Assembly: GCA_015066105.1 (NCBI GenBank)
Contig: SVOY01000012.1
Span: 1 to 64,000 of the forward strand
Reading direction: 5' to 3'
DNA from: Oscillospiraceae bacterium
Lineage (GTDB): Bacteria > Bacillota > Clostridia > Oscillospirales > Acutalibacteraceae
DNA: 64,000 bases
Shown here: piece after piece, positions 1 to 7,500 of the stretch
Position numbering within the stretch: the stretch's first letter is position 1
How the letters are laid out: every line of letters begins with the position of its first letter
Made by a program: the position numbers and the translations under genes
The notes under the pieces: model-generated
The model's input: only the letters and a program-made list of their open reading frames with translations
Told to the model about the DNA's origin: nothing
The model's database searches: none

Positions 1-327
1 GAAAAGCAAGCAACGAATTTTGGGCACCGCAAGAGTATCGCGGAGCGCGTCTGCGTTGTAAAATTGAATATGTTGTTTATGACAGCGAAAGCTGTTCATA
101 TAAATGCGGATGTGGCGGAATTGGCAGCTTTGAGCTTGACCGCGTCCTGCGGACGGTGAAGGGAAAGCGAAAAGGCGCAGCGGTCAAAATTCGGCGAAGC
201 GAAAAGCAAGCAACGAATTTTGGGCACCGCAAGAGTATCGCGGAGCGCGTCTGCGTTGTAAAATTGAATATGTTGTTTATGACAGCGAAAGCTGTTCATA
301 TAAATGCGGATGTGGCGGAATTGGCAG
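1..327 (+). repeat. 200-bp tandem duplication upstream of tRNA-Leu
   Basis: Bases 1-127 recur at 201-327, a period of exactly 200 bp with no difference that I can see. The first copy ends after the first 22 nt of a tRNA-Leu (106-127) and runs into unrelated sequence at 128-200. The second copy continues into the complete tRNA. The window starts inside the repeat, so further copies may lie upstream. The duplication includes the region immediately 5' of the tRNA and therefore probably its promoter. No protein-coding gene is credible here. Confidence 0.9.
106..127 (+). pseudogene. 5' fragment of tRNA-Leu
   Basis: These 22 nt are identical to the start of the complete tRNA-Leu at 306 (acceptor strand and the beginning of the D arm). 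The sequence then diverges, with no anticodon, variable or T arm. It is a non-functional remnant made by the 200-bp duplication. Confidence 0.85.
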
Positions 328-392
328 ACGCGCTAGATTCAGGTTCTAGTGAAAGCAATTTCATGTGGGTTCAAGTCCCGTCATCCGCACCA
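306..392 (+). tRNA. tRNA-Leu (anticodon CAG)
   Basis: The 87-nt class II tRNA has a GCGGATG/CATCCGC acceptor stem, discriminator A and an encoded CCA at 390-392. The anticodon stem CTAGA/TCTAG encloses loop TTCAGGT, giving anticodon CAG, which reads CUG leucine codons. A long variable arm and a GGTTCAAGTCC T arm are present. A hairpin terminator follows directly. The 3' end appears to be the integration target of the downstream recombinase elements. Confidence 0.96.
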
Positions 393-393
393 T
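382..393 (+). other. Putative attachment site 1 (tRNA 3' end)
   Basis: The tRNA 3' end ATCCGCACCAT recurs at 16653-16663, and a weaker CCGCACCA match occurs at 29346-29353. A hairpin terminator follows all three. At sites 1 and 2 a serine recombinase reading frame, or its remnant, ends about 100-115 bp downstream. This is the layout expected of elements that insert at a tRNA 3' end and restore it. The core used for crossover is an inference. Confidence 0.55.
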
Positions 394-434
394 AGTGAGT
401 GTTCATAACACAAGTGAACACTCACTCTTTTTTT
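394..434 (+). terminator. Terminator of tRNA-Leu
   Basis: A perfect 12-bp stem (AGTGAGTGTTCA pairing with TGAACACTCACT) has a 9-nt loop and is followed by a run of T. It resembles the hairpins after the other two tRNA-end matches at 16664 and 29356. Confidence 0.85.
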
Positions 435-506
435 ATCCGTTTCCTCATTGTTAATTTTAGTATAGTATGTTATGTATTGAGCAGGTTTTGAGCCTGCTCT
501 TTTTTG

Positions 507-2183
507 TTATGCCGTGAGATATTCCACGGCTACGCCTCGTCTTGCTTCAAGGACTATATTTTCCTCTTTAACAGGATTTTCAATTACTCCAACAAAGCGA
601 TAATGAATGATGATTTTCTGTGTTTTGTTCTTACCTTTACCCTCGATAGAATGAACTTCAATTTTCTCAATGAGCTCATTCAAGAGTGCAGGTGTAAGAG
701 TTTCCATCTGCATAAACTTACGGACCGCAAAAGTAAACTGCTCTTTGCTTGTACGAAGATTTTCGATTTCAGACAGTTCTTCTTGATACTGCCTGATTTT
801 CAGCTTCAGCTCATCACGCTCTGCTTCATACTTCTGTGAGAGCTGCATAAAGCTTTCTTCATTTACAATTCCGTTGATGTGCTTCTCAAAGAGTTTTTCG
901 TACATCAGAGCAACCTCTTTTGTTCTTGCTGTTGCTTTATCAATGCTGCTTTCAAGAAACTTCTGCTGATTGAGTATGTTTTTGTTTGTCTTCGCTTCAA
1001 GAATATCTGCAAAGGCTTGCTCATCCCCCGCAAGAAAGTTCGCTAAATTTCTCAGCTCAAGCATAACAATCTGCTCCAAAGAATCCACCCTGACATAATG
1101 TGTTCCCTCACAAGTGCCTCTGCGACCTTTGTAATTTGAGCACATAAAATACTTGATGTCAGTATTAGGATGATTAACATTGAACCATAAAGGACTTCCA
1201 CAATCGGCACAGTATAACAATCCGCAAAACATATTCTTTTCAGCGTGCTTGGGATTCGGCGCTCTGCGTTTTGCTTTGGCTTTCATTTTCTGTACTGTTT
1301 CAAAAGTTTCTCTGTCAATTATCGGCTCGTGAACATTCTTAAAAATCTTCCAATTCTCTTCGGGATTCTGAAGTCTTTTCTTGTTCTTGAAATTCTTTGA
1401 GTAAGTCTTGAAATTGATAACATCACCGCAGTATTCCTGTTGAGCAAGAATTTTCTGTACCGTAGTCTTACACCATTTATACGGGTCAGGCTGAGTTTTC
1501 TTACCACCCTTGTTGAGACCTTTACTCTGCCAATATGCCATCGGTATCATCACTTTGTTTTCCTGAAGTATTCGGGCAATAGTTTCATTGCCTTTACCTT
1601 CAATACACATTGCAAAGATACTTTTAACAACCTCTGCAGCTTCTGTATCAACAATCCACTTCTTTTTGTTCTGCGGGTCCTTCATATACCCGTAAGGCGG
1701 TTGAGATAACGGCTCACCGAGATTTCCTCTTATGCGGTGTGAACTTCTGACCTTGCGACTTATGTCACGGGCATACATCTCATTCATAATATTCTTGAAA
1801 GGTGCAATTTCATTATCACCGTCATTACTGTCAACCAAATCGTTGACGGCGATGAAGCGTATGTTATGTTCAGGAAAGAAGTTGTCTGTGTAATGACCTA
1901 CTGAAACATAATCTCTGCCGAGACGGGACAAGTCTTTTACCATTACGGTTGTTACATATCCCATTTCAATATCTTCAAGCATTGCTTGGAATCCTGGTCT
2001 GTTAAAATTAGTCCCCGTATAGCCGTCATCAACATAAAACTTTGTGTTGGTGAGTTTCAACTCTTTTGCTTTTTGTGAAAGCAATCTTTTTTGATTACCG
2101 ATTGAGTTACTCTCGCTATCTGTTCCGTCATCGCGGGACAGACGACAATAGATTGCTGTTATGCCTAATTTATCCGACTGCAT
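507..2183 (-). CDS. Large serine recombinase (site-specific integrase)
   Basis: This 558-residue protein is a complete large serine recombinase of the TndX/TnpX type. The N-terminal resolvase fold carries the nucleophile in YCRLSRDD (Ser16), followed by the conserved DDGYTG and KDLSRLGRD motifs. A recombinase domain follows (about 160-290), then a zinc ribbon with CADC and a later Cys pair (about 320-360), and a coiled coil (about 400-480). Such enzymes cut and rejoin attachment sites to integrate or excise DNA. The gene ends 115 bp from the tRNA-Leu 3' end. It overlaps the small ORF upstream by 14 bp, so it probably belongs to a parB-orf-recombinase operon. It looks intact, unlike its truncated relative at 16765. 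Confidence 0.93.
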   Translation of the reverse strand: MQSDKLGITAIYCRLSRDDGTDSESNSIGNQKRLLSQKAKELKLTNTKFYVDDGYTGTNFNRPGFQAMLEDIEMGYVTTVMVKDLSRLGRDYVSVGHYTDNFFPEHNIRFIAVNDLVDSNDGDNEIAPFKNIMNEMYARDISRKVRSSHRIRGNLGEPLSQPPYGYMKDPQNKKKWIVDTEAAEVVKSIFAMCIEGKGNETIARILQENKVMIPMAYWQSKGLNKGGKKTQPDPYKWCKTTVQKILAQQEYCGDVINFKTYSKNFKNKKRLQNPEENWKIFKNVHEPIIDRETFETVQKMKAKAKRRAPNPKHAEKNMFCGLLYCADCGSPLWFNVNHPNTDIKYFMCSNYKGRRGTCEGTHYVRVDSLEQIVMLELRNLANFLAGDEQAFADILEAKTNKNILNQQKFLESSIDKATARTKEVALMYEKLFEKHINGIVNEESFMQLSQKYEAERDELKLKIRQYQEELSEIENLRTSKEQFTFAVRKFMQMETLTPALLNELIEKIEVHSIEGKGKNKTQKIIIHYRFVGVIENPVKEENIVLEARRGVAVEYLTA

Positions 2184-2433
2184 TTATCCTCCTTTCTCCG
2201 GCATTTGAATTCACACATTCTGCAATCATTGTATCATTACTTTCCGCAACAGACAAATGTGCGAAATCACTTCCGATAAATTTTTCTAATCTTTCCTTCA
2301 TTGTTATCTTTGTTTCTTCAAAGCGGGATGAAACAATGTACCTTACTCCGTTTATCACATACTCGTTACATTCGGCACGAATGTCATTGAGAATACATAA
2401 CAAACAAATTTTAAAATACTTAAATATTTTCAT
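2170..2433 (-). CDS. Small accessory protein of the recombinase operon
   Basis: This 87-residue protein of unknown function contains the stretch VNGVRYIVSSRFEE (with an I before it), a pattern I associate with small ORFs preceding large serine recombinases in clostridial elements. The ATG at 2433 is preferred over the one at 2448 because GAGGT lies 6-7 nt upstream of it, inside the end of parB. The ATG follows the parB stop by a few bases and the frame overlaps the recombinase by 14 bp, which indicates translational coupling on both sides. The beginning of a homologous frame survives near 17756 in the decayed second element. Confidence 0.6.
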   Translation of the reverse strand: MKIFKYFKICLLCILNDIRAECNEYVINGVRYIVSSRFEETKITMKERLEKFIGSDFAHLSVAESNDTMIAECVNSNAGERRINAVG

Positions 2434-2437
2434 TCTC

Positions 2438-3286
2438 TTACCTCGCATCTCTTTGCCGCATCAGGTACCGATGATAATGCTCGACGGCTTTGATTACAAA
2501 CTCTTGCTTTTGTTTTTCGGTGAACCTTGATTTAAAATATCTTTCAATACTTTCAGTTGGTATCTTAAGATAATCTTTTTGATTTGCTTTTGCTTCAGAC
2601 ATAATTTCAAAAAGTCTTTCATCAGTCAGCCTGAACTCTTGCGAAAGTTTTTTCAATCGAACAGATTGAGAATATGACGGAGTGACTTCTTCATTTTCAT
2701 AGAAGCAGTAAATCTGTTCTTGTTCGTAACCTGCAAGGTAAGATAGCTCAACTGCAGGTGTCAGAGATATTCTTCCTTCATCAACAAGCTTTAAGATTTC
2801 GGGAATGAGATAAGTTAACCGAATGTATCGCCTGACAGTTTCTCTGCTCTCGTTGTTTTCTTTTCCGATCATTTCATCTGTACGGAACTTCGTCACAGGC
2901 TGTGTCGAAGTTAAATCCGTCCTTGCTCCTTGATTTTTAAGTGCATCCATTTTCATTTTGTAAGCGTGAGCTTTCTCGCTGGGTAATACCTCATCTCTCT
3001 GCAAGTTAAGGTCAACGAGTATAACCGTTGCTTCATCTCTTGTAAGTTCCTTAACAATGCAAGGGATAGTTTCAATACCAAGTCTTCGGCAAGCCTCAGT
3101 TCTTCTATGGCCGCTGATGATTTCATACTGTCCATCGTCAAGTGTTCTAACAATTATTGGTGTAAGTACTCCTAAGTTTGCAATGCTTTCGATAAGCATC
3201 TCAAAGGCCGTGTCCTCTCTGAAGATGAAAGGATTGTTTTCAAATGTTTTTAAGTTTTCAATTTTGATTTCTGTTAATGTTGTCAT
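2438..3286 (-). CDS. ParB/Spo0J-family DNA-binding protein
   Basis: The protein has 282 residues. The N-terminal ParB-like nuclease-fold region includes the arginine/histidine patch ISGHRRTEACRR (about 58-69), and a helix-turn-helix-type region follows (ENNESRETVRRYIRL, about 145-160). Chromosomal and plasmid ParB proteins bind parS, hydrolyse CTP and work with ParA. No parA is present, so this is probably an element-borne ParB used for regulation or maintenance. Three iteron-like repeats at 3483-3655 lie upstream and are plausible targets. A shorter, deleted copy is at 17752-17961. Confidence 0.85.
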   Translation of the reverse strand: MTTLTEIKIENLKTFENNPFIFREDTAFEMLIESIANLGVLTPIIVRTLDDGQYEIISGHRRTEACRRLGIETIPCIVKELTRDEATVILVDLNLQRDEVLPSEKAHAYKMKMDALKNQGARTDLTSTQPVTKFRTDEMIGKENNESRETVRRYIRLTYLIPEILKLVDEGRISLTPAVELSYLAGYEQEQIYCFYENEEVTPSYSQSVRLKKLSQEFRLTDERLFEIMSEAKANQKDYLKIPTESIERYFKSRFTEKQKQEFVIKAVEHYHRYLMRQRDAR

Positions 3287-3330
3287 AATGATTAACCTCC
3301 ATAAATTTTAAAATTGATTTTGATTTTTGT

Positions 3331-3397
3331 TTTCAAGGAAGGATGTAAGAATTCAAAAAAGACTTGCAAAAGTTTTTTAAAATTCAGTTCCTTGAAA
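3331..3397 (-). promoter_or_regulatory. Inverted repeat in the parB leader
   Basis: A 10-bp inverted repeat, TTTCAAGGAA (3331-3340) and TTCCTTGAAA (3388-3397), lies 45-110 bp upstream of the parB start. The homologous leader of the parB remnant at about 17970-18010 keeps only the proximal arm, so this structure was lost there. Its role is unknown; leader structure or an operator are both possible. Confidence 0.4.
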
Positions 3398-3482
3398 TTT
3401 TTCCTGACGAATTTTTTACTGTGAGCTCGTCTGCTTCTCACAAAAATTTTCTTGGGGTTTTAGGGCTATTCCCTAACAAGCG

Positions 3483-3655
3483 GAATTTGGATATTCAAAT
3501 TCATTGCTTGCTGATACTAATGCCACGGCATTTAAGTAGAAGCAAGCGAATTTGACCGTACAAATCCATTGCTTGTTAAGACACGTGCCATAGCAAAGTT
3601 GTCGCAACAAGTAAATCCGTCCGTGCAAATTCAGTGCTTGCTCATACTGATGCCA
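3483..3655. repeat. Three iteron-like repeats, 65-bp period
   Basis: Three 43-bp degenerate direct repeats lie at 3483-3525, 3548-3590 and 3613-3655, separated by 22 bp each time. Every copy holds an inverted repeat of the form GAATTTG-N6-CAAATTC, flanked by CAAG and GCTTG arms, and ends in TGCCA. The exact 65-bp spacing is about six helical turns, so proteins bound to each copy would sit on the same face. Position upstream of parB suggests a partition, replication or regulatory site. This is inference from layout. Confidence 0.75.
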
Positions 3656-3863
3656 CATAAAACCGCATTCTTTGTATTCTGATAATTGTAGTTGGTTGGT
3701 TTTGTTGTTCTGAACTTTTTCTGACTCCTTTCCAAATGATTTGAGCTTTTTGTTTTGATGCAGAAACAATTCCTCACTTATTAGGACTGGGAGAGGCCAA
3801 GTGGACACCCAAAAATCAAATTGTTTTCAAAATATTTACAACCCGTTGCAAGAAAAATTGCAA

Positions 3864-4081
3864 AACAAAAAAGCCGCTACATACTTTGGGCAACAGAAAC
3901 AAGCGTGGAAGAAAATTTCTTTCCGCGCCGGTATTCTGTTTTAAACCCAAAATATGTAACGGCTTTGAATTAAATCAAAGCAAAAGAAAAAGAAAATAGG
4001 GTTAAACCTGTCTCCACATCTCGCTGAAAGGGACAGCTACCTTTTGTCACAGCGAGCCTAACTTTTAACGTCTGTGTTGAC
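3864..4081 (-). ncRNA. Candidate about 220-nt structured RNA
   Basis: A consensus promoter (4088-4116) fires into this stretch on the minus strand, and it ends in a strong intrinsic terminator (3870-3966 hairpin followed by TTTTTTGTTTT). A CTCGCTG/CAGCGAG stem enclosing AAAGG/CCTTT lies near the 5' end (about 4020-4060). A 5-codon frame, ATG to TAA (Met-Trp-Arg-Gln-Val, about 4017 down to 4000), sits between the two hairpins but lacks a well-placed ribosome site. It could be an independent small RNA, or an attenuated leader for the parB-recombinase operon. I do not recognise the family. Confidence 0.6.
3870..3966 (-). terminator. Long hairpin terminator
   Basis: The arms at 3870-3899 and 3934-3966 pair as an extended imperfect stem (AAAGCCG with CGGCTTT, ACATA with TATGT, TTGGG with CCCAA, CAGAA with TTCTG). 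A secondary hairpin lies in the roughly 35-nt loop. On the minus strand the stem ends in GGCTTTTTTG, fitting Rho-independent termination. The plus strand lacks a T run. Confidence 0.7.
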
Positions 4082-4087
4082 GGGGCT

Positions 4088-4116
4088 ATTGTACAGCAAT
4101 CAGAAAAAATTGTCAA
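4088..4116 (-). promoter_or_regulatory. Consensus sigma-A promoter of the candidate RNA
   Basis: On the minus strand the -35 box TTGACA (4111-4116) and the -10 box TACAAT (4088-4093) are separated by 17 bp. The -35 is perfect and the -10 is 5/6. Transcription would start near 4081 and run toward parB. Confidence 0.8.
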
Positions 4117-4513
4117 TGCGGATTTTGTCGAATAGTTTAAAAAATTTTTTCACGGTCAATAATATTTAGTTTAGGCTTTTGAAAAAATATTTTTCTCTCC
4201 ATATATATAACGACATCAGAACGCAAATATGTTCCAGAGTTTTGAAAAAAGTTGAAAAATATTTTTGCTTCGCAACCTGCCGCCAAGAAGAAATAAATTT
4301 CTTCTGAGTGTTATTGAATTATTACATTCTTCCTTGAAGCATATTTTTGATAACCTTAATGGTTATATGGTGAGGGTATCACCCTCGTAATTACAAAAGA
4401 GCACAGAATGTTTTTGTTGTCAAGAGAAGAAGTGTAACGGCTCTTGATAATAAAAACAGGCTGTGGTAAAAAAAGAATTGCCATAAAATAAGATGATTGA
4501 TACAAAATAGCAT
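4117..4513. other. Non-coding stretch with an intergenic element shared with 34.9 kb
   Basis: I see no credible gene here. It is AT-rich. Bases about 4348-4457 resemble 34920-35015: both contain GATAACCTT, then a GGG/CCC hairpin around TATCACCCT(C/T)GTA, then GCACA(G/A)AATGTTT, then CTCTT(G)ATAATAAAA or a close variant, in the same order and orientation. Both copies lie downstream of a giant surface-protein gene on the minus strand. Confidence 0.5.
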
Positions 4514-4543
4514 AACCGCCGAGGATTTTCTCCCCGGCGGTTA
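4514..4543. terminator. Terminator after the giant GLUG protein gene
   Basis: AACCGCCGAGG pairs with CCCCGGCGGTT around a short TTTTC-containing loop, 17 bp beyond the stop codon of the minus-strand gene. A closely similar hairpin (ACCGCCGAGGAT/ATCCCCGGCGGT) lies at 30627, so this is a terminator type reused in this genome. Confidence 0.7.
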
Positions 4544-4559
4544 GTTTATTTATTGGGTT

Positions 4560-7500
4560 TTAGTTGATTGATTTCAGAATTAAAGTAACAACTCTGATTA
4601 TTGTTATTATCATACAGAAGAGTAACTGTATCTTATCGTCTCCGTGAGCCTTGCCGCCGCAAATATCACAGCGGTCATAAACCTCTTCGCCGCAGTCATC
4701 ACAAAGCTTATCGCCGTCTTCGTCAGAGTGGTCAATCATAGAACCCTCGTCTGCTACTGTATCAGTTTCACCGCAGCCGTGGATACAGGAGGCTGTCTTT
4801 GTTCCGTCAGCAGTGCAGGTTGCATCGCCGTTTGAGACGTAATCAAGGAAGATGTGCTCAAGAGCAGGAGTTTCTCTTTCGTCAGTTGTCTGACAACCGT
4901 TGTCGCAGTAAGCTACTTCCTTACCTGCAACACCGCACTTGGGAGCTTCGGTTTCTTCATACTTTGTGAAGGAGTGCTCGAGTGCTGTGCCTTCGATTTC
5001 TCTTTCGTCAGTTTCACCGCAGAACCAGCAGGTACCTGTTTCCTTTGCATTTACTTCGCACTTTGCAGATGAAGTTTCTGTATAATTCATAAATGAATGT
5101 GTGCCTGCAAGGCAGAGTTCAGCTGCATCAAAGAGTGCCTTAAGTCTTTCCTTAAGTTCTGCAATCTTTTCTGAGTTTTCAGCAACCGTACCGGTAAGAG
5201 CCATAGCTTCTTTTTCAATAGCCGTTGCTTCTGCAACCACTTCGTCAGTTGTTGAGTTCATTAAATTATTATAATTTTCTTCACCGTATTTTTCTATAAG
5301 GCTTTCAGCGCATTCATTATTATATTCAATAAGTATTGCAATACCGTCAACCTCAACAAGTGTGCCGTCTTCGATTCCCTTGTCAAGCTCTTCTTCGTAT
5401 TCACCGAGAGCCTTTTCAAGCTCTGTGAGGTCAGCTTCGCTTGTATTTTCGTCAGCCTTCATTTCTTCGAGCTGCTTCTTGATTTCTTCAAGGCCTGCCT
5501 TGCCTTCGTCGGTTACGTTTTCTGAAGCAAGCTTTTCTTCGATATCATCAATTGCTTCGTCGATTTCGGTATAGTCAGCCTTGACATATTCGCCGCTTGC
5601 GATTTTTTCTTCTGCATCAGCAATGATTTTCTCAAGCTCTGCAACTAAATCGTCAACTTTATTCTGCTCGCTTTCCGTAAGGTCATTGGAGGGAAGTCCG
5701 CATTCATTAGCTGCTGAATAGATTGCCTGCTTTGCTTCAGGTGTAAGCTCATCAGACTGAAGTAAAGCATTGATTTCTTCTGAAACAGCTTCATAAGCTG
5801 AGTAGTCGGCGCTCTTTACAGTCTCTGTCTTTTCTTCACCGCAAACAGTACAGGTGTAGGTGTAATAACCGTCCTTTGAGCCGAGAACTGCATCGTATAC
5901 GGGTCTTGTGAGTACGCCTTTGCCCCACTCGTGAGTGCATTCCTTGATAGTTACATCAACAGTACCCTCAACGTCATAGTGGTTTTCATCAGCGAGAACT
6001 CTGTAATAAACTGTGTAATTGCCTTCATCCTTTGCCTGAGGAATACTTGTTGACCAGCTTACACCGTCAAGGCTGTATTCGAAATCAGTACCCTCAACAG
6101 TACCTGCAGAGACAAGATCCTGCTCTTCGCCGTTATATGTAAGTGTATTGGGGGTGGGAGCAGTTAAGTCGTAATAAGCCTTTGTAATTGTGAACCACTT
6201 GCGGAATATTCCGTCGTAGTTGCCCTCAAAGATGATGACTGCCGTTGCATAGTTTCCAACGTAAACATTGTCCTCGTAGCGTACGGTGTAGTCCGTACCT
6301 TCTGTCAATGTCACACCGTCAACAGTGATAGAGGTAACTTTGGGTTTCTTTTCGGTTCCGTCGTAAACGTAGCTGTACTGTTCCAGATTGATTTTCATTT
6401 CATCAATAATGTCGTTAATATCTATCTGTTCAACAGTCAGAGTACCGTCCACGAATGTGATCTCATAGTTATCAGCGGTCAAGCCTTCGGGTGTGATCGA
6501 ATAGTCGCCTACATTGCCGTTCTGCGTATAGGTGTAGGTGTAAGCCAGCTCACCGCCAAGAACATTTTCATTCTCGCCATTCACAAAGCCGCTGTAAGTA
6601 ACACCGTTATTTGTGGGAGCTTCACCGTAGGTGATGGTTGCATCGCTTGCTGTTACGGTCAAAGGTGCTTTTTCGATGGTAACATCCACGGTAGCCTTTG
6701 CGCTGTCATTATGGTTTGCATCACCCTGAACGTAATACCAAACCGTGTAATCGCCTGCATTTGTACCTTGGGGGATGGTTGTGGTATACTCGCCGTTCTC
6801 GGTCAAGCTGTAAACCATCGCTCCGCCGACTGCCTCACCTGCGCTGATGAGATACTGCGCTTCGCCGATGTAGGTCAGCGTATTGGGGGTAGGGGCCGCT
6901 GCGATGACCGGGTTCGCCTTTTCAATGATGAACTCTACGCTTGCCACAACGGCATTCTCGTTCTCGCCCATGCCAATGGAAGCGGTATAGGTGCCTGCAT
7001 TCACAGGTGCGCCGGTAAAGGCTTCGCCGTCCTTGGTAAGGGTAACGGGAATAATCGTATTTTCCAAAGAGCCGGTCTTAGAAACGACAACCTCAACCGC
7101 ATTGCCGTCATAGGTCTTGCCCTCTGCGCCGATGGTAGCGGTGCCGCTGTAGCCGCAGTTTGCGGAGCAGGCAGCGGTGATGACATTGTCCTTTGCGGTA
7201 TAGGTCAGAGTGTGTTCCTCGGTAACGGTAGTTCCGCAGCAGGGATAGACTGCACTGTGGGTGCCGTCGCCGTTGTCGGTATAGGTGGGTTTCTGTGTAT
7301 GGTCAGGCTTTTCTGCGGAGATCGTTTCGTCATTGGTGTATTTCGCCACGGTGTCGCCGCAGGAGGTGTAGCCGTAGTAGACCTTTGCGCCGTTGAAGGT
7401 GGGAGTGGTCTGAACGGGCTTGCCGTTGTCCAGATCCTGGCCCCAGATGGAGCCGTTTTCGCCCTGGCTCAGCAGGTAGGCCACCTCGCCGGAGGCAAAC

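Noticed and set aside
156-395. 79-codon frame over the tRNA
   Set aside because: It covers the tRNA-Leu gene and repeat; it is a by-product of non-coding sequence.
3483-3655. Possible mini-CRISPR (43-bp repeats, 22-bp spacers)
   Set aside because: Repeats diverge strongly, spacers are too short and also similar, and no cas genes are present.
3473-3808. 111-codon minus-strand frame across the iterons
   Set aside because: It runs through the three repeats and mirrors their period; no ribosome site is visible. The repeat is better explained as DNA sites.
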